Positions 59,984-64,000 of a DNA stretch of 64,000 nucleotides are shown in pieces. Made by a program: the position numbers and the translations under genes. The notes below the pieces were generated by a model. That model was given only the letters and a program-made list of their open reading frames with translations, had not been told where the DNA came from and made no database searches. Every line of letters begins with the position of its first letter. The stretch's first letter is position 1. This DNA is from an uncultured Blautia sp. (GTDB lineage Bacteria > Bacillota > Clostridia > Lachnospirales > Lachnospiraceae): NCBI GenBank assembly GCA_934371915.1, contig CAKROE010000003.1, positions 1 to 64,000 of the forward strand. The letters run 5' to 3'.

Positions 59984-62422
59984 TCAGTCTTCTCTCAGGG
60001 AACAGTCAGCTTCTTTCAGGGACAGATTCGGGTTGTAATAAGGATCTCCCTTTGCCATCTGCTCTCCCCACTTTTCTTCAAAGTGTTTTGTTTCTTTTTC
60101 AAAACGGAACTGCTTCTCCGGAGTATCTTCCATTCCCCTTGACTTGGATTCGTAGTGATAAAGCTCCGCATATGGTGTAAATACGACTTTTTTGCCTGCT
60201 GCACGCGCCTTCATGCAAAGATCAATGTCATTGAATGCGACAACAAACTCTTCATCAAAACCACCAACTGCCTGGAAATCTTCTGCTTTCATAAGCATGC
60301 ATGCCGCAGTCACGGCGCTGATTTCCTGTACATTTACTGCTCTTCCGAAATATCCTTTGTCTTCGCAGGATGCCATGCACATAATATGGCCTGCAATTCC
60401 GCCCATACCAAGTACAACTCCTGCATGCTGGATCAGGTTATCCGGATAGTAAAGCTTCGCTCCGACGATTGCAACATCCGGCTGCTGACAGATCATCAGC
60501 ATTTCTTCAATCCATTCCGGACTGATCACTTCCACATCGTTATTCAGAAACAGCAGATAGCTTCCTTTTGCTTCTTTTACAGCAAAATTATTGATTGCGG
60601 CATAGTTGAACCCTTCTTTCCATGTAAGTACCCGTGCTTTCGGATAACGCCAGGAAAGATTTTTGTAATATTCAAAAGTCTCCTGCTCTTCGCTGTTGTT
60701 CTCGACGATCAGAATCTCGTAATTCTTCCAGGTAGATTTCTCATAAATAGAAGAAAGACATTTCTCAAGATCATCAATATGGTCTTTATTCGGAATAATG
60801 ATCGACACAAGCGGCTCGCCCTGAATCTTTACATGACTCCGGTACCAGCCCGGATGTTTCGTCATTTCTACTTCCGCTTCGATGCCGACTCTGCGGTAAT
60901 GCTCCTGAATCGCACGGCATCCTGCTTCATATGCGTACGTCTTGCTCTCCGGATTTGCCGCAACAGAATTCATATGGCATCTCCAGTGATACAGCACCTT
61001 CGGAATATGAATCACCTGTTTTGCCTGCTCACAGCAGCGCAGGATAAAGTCATAATCCTGTGAACCGTCAAACTCCGGTCTGAGACCGCCGACCTGATCC
61101 ACCAGTGCTTTCTTTACAACAAAGATATGGCAGATATAATTATTGTCCCTTAAACGGAACAGGTTATAATCTGATTTGAAATGAGGTTCGAAGTAGAATT
61201 CCCCATCCATGCTCAGTTTATCTTCATCCGTATAAATAATCTCCGGTCCCTGATGATCATTAATCGCCCTGGCGATCTCATACAGCGCATCCGGTTCCAG
61301 TGTATCATCATGGTCACTCAGCATCAGATATTCACCGGTTGCCATCTCGATTGCTTTATTTGTATTAACGGAGATTCCGCCATTATCCTCCAGATGTTTA
61401 TAGAAGATTCTTTTGTCCCTGCCATAACGCTTCTGAATGTATTCTTCTGCTTTCTGATCCGGACTTCCGTCTGCCAGGCAGAGCTGCCAGTTCGTGTAAG
61501 TCTGTGCACATACAGAATCAATCAGTTCCTTCAGATATGGTATTGGTGTGCAGTACAGCGGAATCACAATACTGATCAGCGGATTCTGCTCAAAATGTGC
61601 ATGTCGCTGTCTGCGGAGAGTCTTTCTGTCCGCTTTATGACGCTGAAACCATTCTTCATAATCTTCTTTGCGTTCTCCGTTTTTGTCTTTGTGAAAAAGA
61701 CGTCCCCAGAAGCTTTTTGCTTTCTCTTTTTCCTTCTGTTCCCTGCGAAGAGCCTTTATGTCAATCTCATATGTTTTGGTTGTAGAATCACCGCAGAAAT
61801 GAAGCACGATCCTGTTTCCCGGGATTTCGAGAAATGCTGCGGAAATGCTGAATCCGATCTCCTGATTCCTGTAATCGTCGTCCAGATGGCGTCGTTCTAC
61901 AACGTCCGGTCTGCGTCCTCTCGTAATCTTGCAATCGAGAAGTTCTGCATTTTCTTTATGAACAGTTACTTCAACTTCACCTCTCTGATCTGTTGTCCAT
62001 CCCTGAATCTCAAGCATCAGTCCGTAGAGAACTTCTATACGGTCAATGTGAAATTCAACCAGCCTGTCCTTAACCAGTTCGTCCAACTCATCACCGGTAT
62101 GCTCCCAGATTACAGTCTTTTCTTCTCCGTCCAGCAAAAGAAGTTCCAGTATGTCATACTTCTGGCGAAGTTTCAGAACCTCCGGAATCGTTACCGTAAA
62201 TCCAGGAAAAAAGCCTTCTGTCTCCACTTCCAGAGACTGTGCCACATCCGGTCGGTCATACCGCTCTGCTTCCGGTATATCGATCACTTCATATCCGTCA
62301 CCGATCAGCTGAAAACTGCATTCCTTCTTATCAGGATGCATATACCAGCCTACCAGGCTCAGCACATGTCCGTGTCTGTCATCATATCGTTCTTCATCAA
62401 TACTGAAACAAAGTTTGTCCAT
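59984..62422 (-). CDS. Double GT2 glycosyltransferase with N-terminal beta domains
   Basis: An 812-aa protein with two N-terminal beta modules marked by LVGWYMHP and IQGWTTDQRG, a Lys/Arg-rich link (about residues 235-265) and two GT2 domains: ISIVIPLYCTPIPYLKELIDSVCAQTYTNWQLCLADGSPDQ with LSDHDDTLEPDALYEIA, and VSIIIPNKDHIDDLEKCLSSIYEKSTWKNYEILIVENNS with LLFLNNDVEVISPEWIEEML and VVAFNDIDLCMKARAAGKKVVF. The start at 62422 follows AGGGGAT; the longer frame from 62488 overlaps the upstream gene. Its arrangement matches the 57517 protein, suggesting duplication. It works in the same operon as rfbD. Confidence 0.9.
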   Translation of the reverse strand: MDKLCFSIDEERYDDRHGHVLSLVGWYMHPDKKECSFQLIGDGYEVIDIPEAERYDRPDVAQSLEVETEGFFPGFTVTIPEVLKLRQKYDILELLLLDGEEKTVIWEHTGDELDELVKDRLVEFHIDRIEVLYGLMLEIQGWTTDQRGEVEVTVHKENAELLDCKITRGRRPDVVERRHLDDDYRNQEIGFSISAAFLEIPGNRIVLHFCGDSTTKTYEIDIKALRREQKEKEKAKSFWGRLFHKDKNGERKEDYEEWFQRHKADRKTLRRQRHAHFEQNPLISIVIPLYCTPIPYLKELIDSVCAQTYTNWQLCLADGSPDQKAEEYIQKRYGRDKRIFYKHLEDNGGISVNTNKAIEMATGEYLMLSDHDDTLEPDALYEIARAINDHQGPEIIYTDEDKLSMDGEFYFEPHFKSDYNLFRLRDNNYICHIFVVKKALVDQVGGLRPEFDGSQDYDFILRCCEQAKQVIHIPKVLYHWRCHMNSVAANPESKTYAYEAGCRAIQEHYRRVGIEAEVEMTKHPGWYRSHVKIQGEPLVSIIIPNKDHIDDLEKCLSSIYEKSTWKNYEILIVENNSEEQETFEYYKNLSWRYPKARVLTWKEGFNYAAINNFAVKEAKGSYLLFLNNDVEVISPEWIEEMLMICQQPDVAIVGAKLYYPDNLIQHAGVVLGMGGIAGHIMCMASCEDKGYFGRAVNVQEISAVTAACMLMKAEDFQAVGGFDEEFVVAFNDIDLCMKARAAGKKVVFTPYAELYHYESKSRGMEDTPEKQFRFEKETKHFEEKWGEQMAKGDPYYNPNLSLKEADCSLRED

Positions 62423-62432
62423 AAATAATCCC

Positions 62433-64000
62433 CTATTTCTTTTTAATACTCCGGTACAGTTTCCATGCCTTTGTATTTTCCATTTCATGAATCTGGCGGT
62501 TCAGTCTCTGTATCTCCTGATCTTTCTCAGAAGAAATTATCGAAAAACTCTTCCAGAATGCATCCTGCGCTTCTGTCTCTTTCATTACTTCAATCTCAAC
62601 ATGAAGTTTTCCTGCATTCTCCGGAATACTGTCTATTACAAACTGCGGATCCCCGCCACCAAAATAATATCTGTTTTCTCCCATCGAAAAACCGTTGGAA
62701 GTAAAAGCAGCTTCTTTTCCGTTTTCAAATGTCAGTTTCTTAAGAATCAGTCCACCGGCAGCTTCGCCCGGATCGAGCCGCAGTCTACGTACATCGTCCG
62801 GAACAGTAATACAAAGATCCAGTCCGGATCTTGACATCGGATAAACAGCAGAATCCGCTTCTGAGAAATCACTGCCTCTGTCATAAAATACCTGCAGTCT
62901 TCTCAGCGCAAATGCCGCACGGATTCTGTCATAATAAGCCATCACATCTACTTTTCCGGGTGAAACCTCATCATACATAGAACGAAGCGGCACATGGCTT
63001 CCTTCCATATACTTCTGGAAATTACGTTCCATTTCTGCATAGATTTCCAGTTCCTCCTCTGAAATTCCAGCCTTTTTATAGAAATCAAGCTCACGCAATA
63101 CTGCACGTTTGCCATCACTTTCCAGATAATAATGAATCATTCGATAAATAATAAAGTTGCACGGAACCGGGAATCGGAATGTCCATTCATAATCAATCAC
63201 CGATACGCCACGATCCTGAAGCAGAATATTTGCCGGAACCAGATCGATATTGGATATACCGCTGCAGCGATAATTTTCCTCCGGCGGAACATCTCCAAAC
63301 ACCTCGATAAATTCCGGTGTCTTAAAGAACATCTCGCCTGAATGAATACGGCGTACTTTATCAATATAAGTAAACAGAAGTTTTTCCAGTTCTTCATTCC
63401 TACCCTGCTCAAGCAGGTTGTCCAGACGTGCTTCCAGTGTCTCACCACTTAAGTATTCCAGTGAAACTCCATCAGCTTCTACCCTGCAGGAATTCAGTTT
63501 CAGACCTTCCCTGCCATAGAAGTCGGAAAGCTCTTTCTCAATCTTCGTAAGATTTCTTACATGTGCTTCGGCTCTTACATCTGCCGGAACCTTGCGCACA
63601 ACTTTTTCTTTCTTATTATTCTCACAGATTTCCGTGATGATTGAAAACTTTGGTGCACGCTCGTTGGAAAACTTCGCATAGACCGTGCCGGTTTCCATTT
63701 TTTCCTTACTGATCAGAAGAAGGAATGAATTGGCAAAATCCGGATACATCTCATTTGCAAGCAATGTATCATATACTGAAGATTCCTGAAAGAGCTGCAG
63801 ACGAAGCCGGTCGTAGTTTGTCTCCAGACGATTCAGTTCACCTTTCAGTGGAAGCCGTCTGTCTGAATAAACAGTCATCGGAAGCTTGTAATCCGGGAAT
63901 GGATAATACCATTCTGCATGCAGATTTCCGGCATCGGAAAGAATCTGCAAAAATTCTTTTCTGGAAAAAGTTTTGACACCTTTGGTTGTCGGATAACCTT
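62433..64000 (-). CDS. Methyltransferase/kinase-like fusion in glycopolymer operon (5'-truncated)
   Basis: The frame stays open to the window edge (upstream codons read GYPTTKGVKTFSRKEFLQ before the visible codon at 63950), so the N-terminus is missing. The first visible part, AEWYYPFPDYKLPMTVYSD, is typical of the end of SAM-dependent methyltransferases in polysaccharide clusters. The next 250 residues resemble a choline-kinase/APH-like fold: YLSGETLEARLDNLL, YIDKVRRIHSGEMFF, SNIDLVPANILLQDRGVSVIDYEWTFRFPVPCNFI with candidate catalytic Asp and metal Asp/Glu residues. The C-terminus is a beta domain then a short coiled coil ending KAWKLYRSIKKK. It leads into the 812-aa GT2 gene 10 bases downstream. 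Possible role: chain-end phosphorylation or methylation of the polymer. This is inference. Confidence 0.65.
   Translation of the reverse strand, partial: GYPTTKGVKTFSRKEFLQILSDAGNLHAEWYYPFPDYKLPMTVYSDRRLPLKGELNRLETNYDRLRLQLFQESSVYDTLLANEMYPDFANSFLLLISKEKMETGTVYAKFSNERAPKFSIITEICENNKKEKVVRKVPADVRAEAHVRNLTKIEKELSDFYGREGLKLNSCRVEADGVSLEYLSGETLEARLDNLLEQGRNEELEKLLFTYIDKVRRIHSGEMFFKTPEFIEVFGDVPPEENYRCSGISNIDLVPANILLQDRGVSVIDYEWTFRFPVPCNFIIYRMIHYYLESDGKRAVLRELDFYKKAGISEEELEIYAEMERNFQKYMEGSHVPLRSMYDEVSPGKVDVMAYYDRIRAAFALRRLQVFYDRGSDFSEADSAVYPMSRSGLDLCITVPDDVRRLRLDPGEAAGGLILKKLTFENGKEAAFTSNGFSMGENRYYFGGGDPQFVIDSIPENAGKLHVEIEVMKETEAQDAFWKSFSIISSEKDQEIQRLNRQIHEMENTKAWKLYRSIKKK

Overview
The window reads as chromosomal DNA of a low-to-mid GC, Gram-positive gut anaerobe, most likely a Lachnospiraceae member (Blautia/Ruminococcus-like). 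The support is strong AGGAGG-type ribosome sites, AraC/LacI-controlled sugar operons, an MsmX-type shared ABC ATPase, LytR-CpsA-Psr and undecaprenyl-linked wall polysaccharide genes, and no outer-membrane functions. No species call is possible from the sequence alone.

Layout. 1-1834: 3'-truncated secreted amidase/LRR protein. 2010-9236: malQ, then a rhamnose-type block (mutarotase, orphan sugar-binding protein, AraA-like isomerase) with a divergent AraC regulator, a 67-aa unknown gene behind a Shine-Dalgarno-masking hairpin, and an orphan NMT1/THI5-like binding protein. 9482-18517: one nine-gene minus-strand operon (sugar-binding protein, cytoplasmic GH20-superfamily-like hydrolase, RbsA-like ATPase, RbsC-like permease, RhaM-like mutarotase, ASRT-family protein, creatinase-like M24 protein, creatininase-family hydrolase, maltose-acetyltransferase-like protein), facing a LacI regulator that carries an extra solute-binding-protein domain. 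This is the best candidate for an undescribed pathway. 21042-30965: AraC, MATE exporter, msmX, CdaR/PucR regulator, modABC, a repeat-rich lipoprotein, uppP. 31203-35493: carAB. 35751-36397: tRNA-Leu(CAG) followed by two long imperfect palindromes sharing one apical-loop motif.

36447-64000 is mainly cell-envelope glycopolymer biology. A tightly overlapping five-gene operon (GtrB/ArnC-like transferase, atypical DegT-like aminotransferase, ATP-grasp ligase, RffA-type aminotransferase, GT-C-like membrane protein) faces a pair of SMR-type small membrane proteins. I infer synthesis, flipping and transfer of a lipid-linked modified amino sugar. Next come a zinc-ribbon protein, a ClpX-like unfoldase and an HtrA protease. 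Then come GT2 transferases, an LCP ligase, a polyprenyl-phosphate hexose-1-phosphate transferase, an acyltransferase, a DD-carboxypeptidase homologue that has lost its catalytic serine, rfbD, three paralogous double-GT2 proteins, and a 5'-truncated gene resembling a methyltransferase fused to a kinase-like domain.

Most genes are on the minus strand. No CRISPR array, prophage, transposase or rRNA was seen. Identities rest on motifs, gene order and remembered family features; no database search was run.
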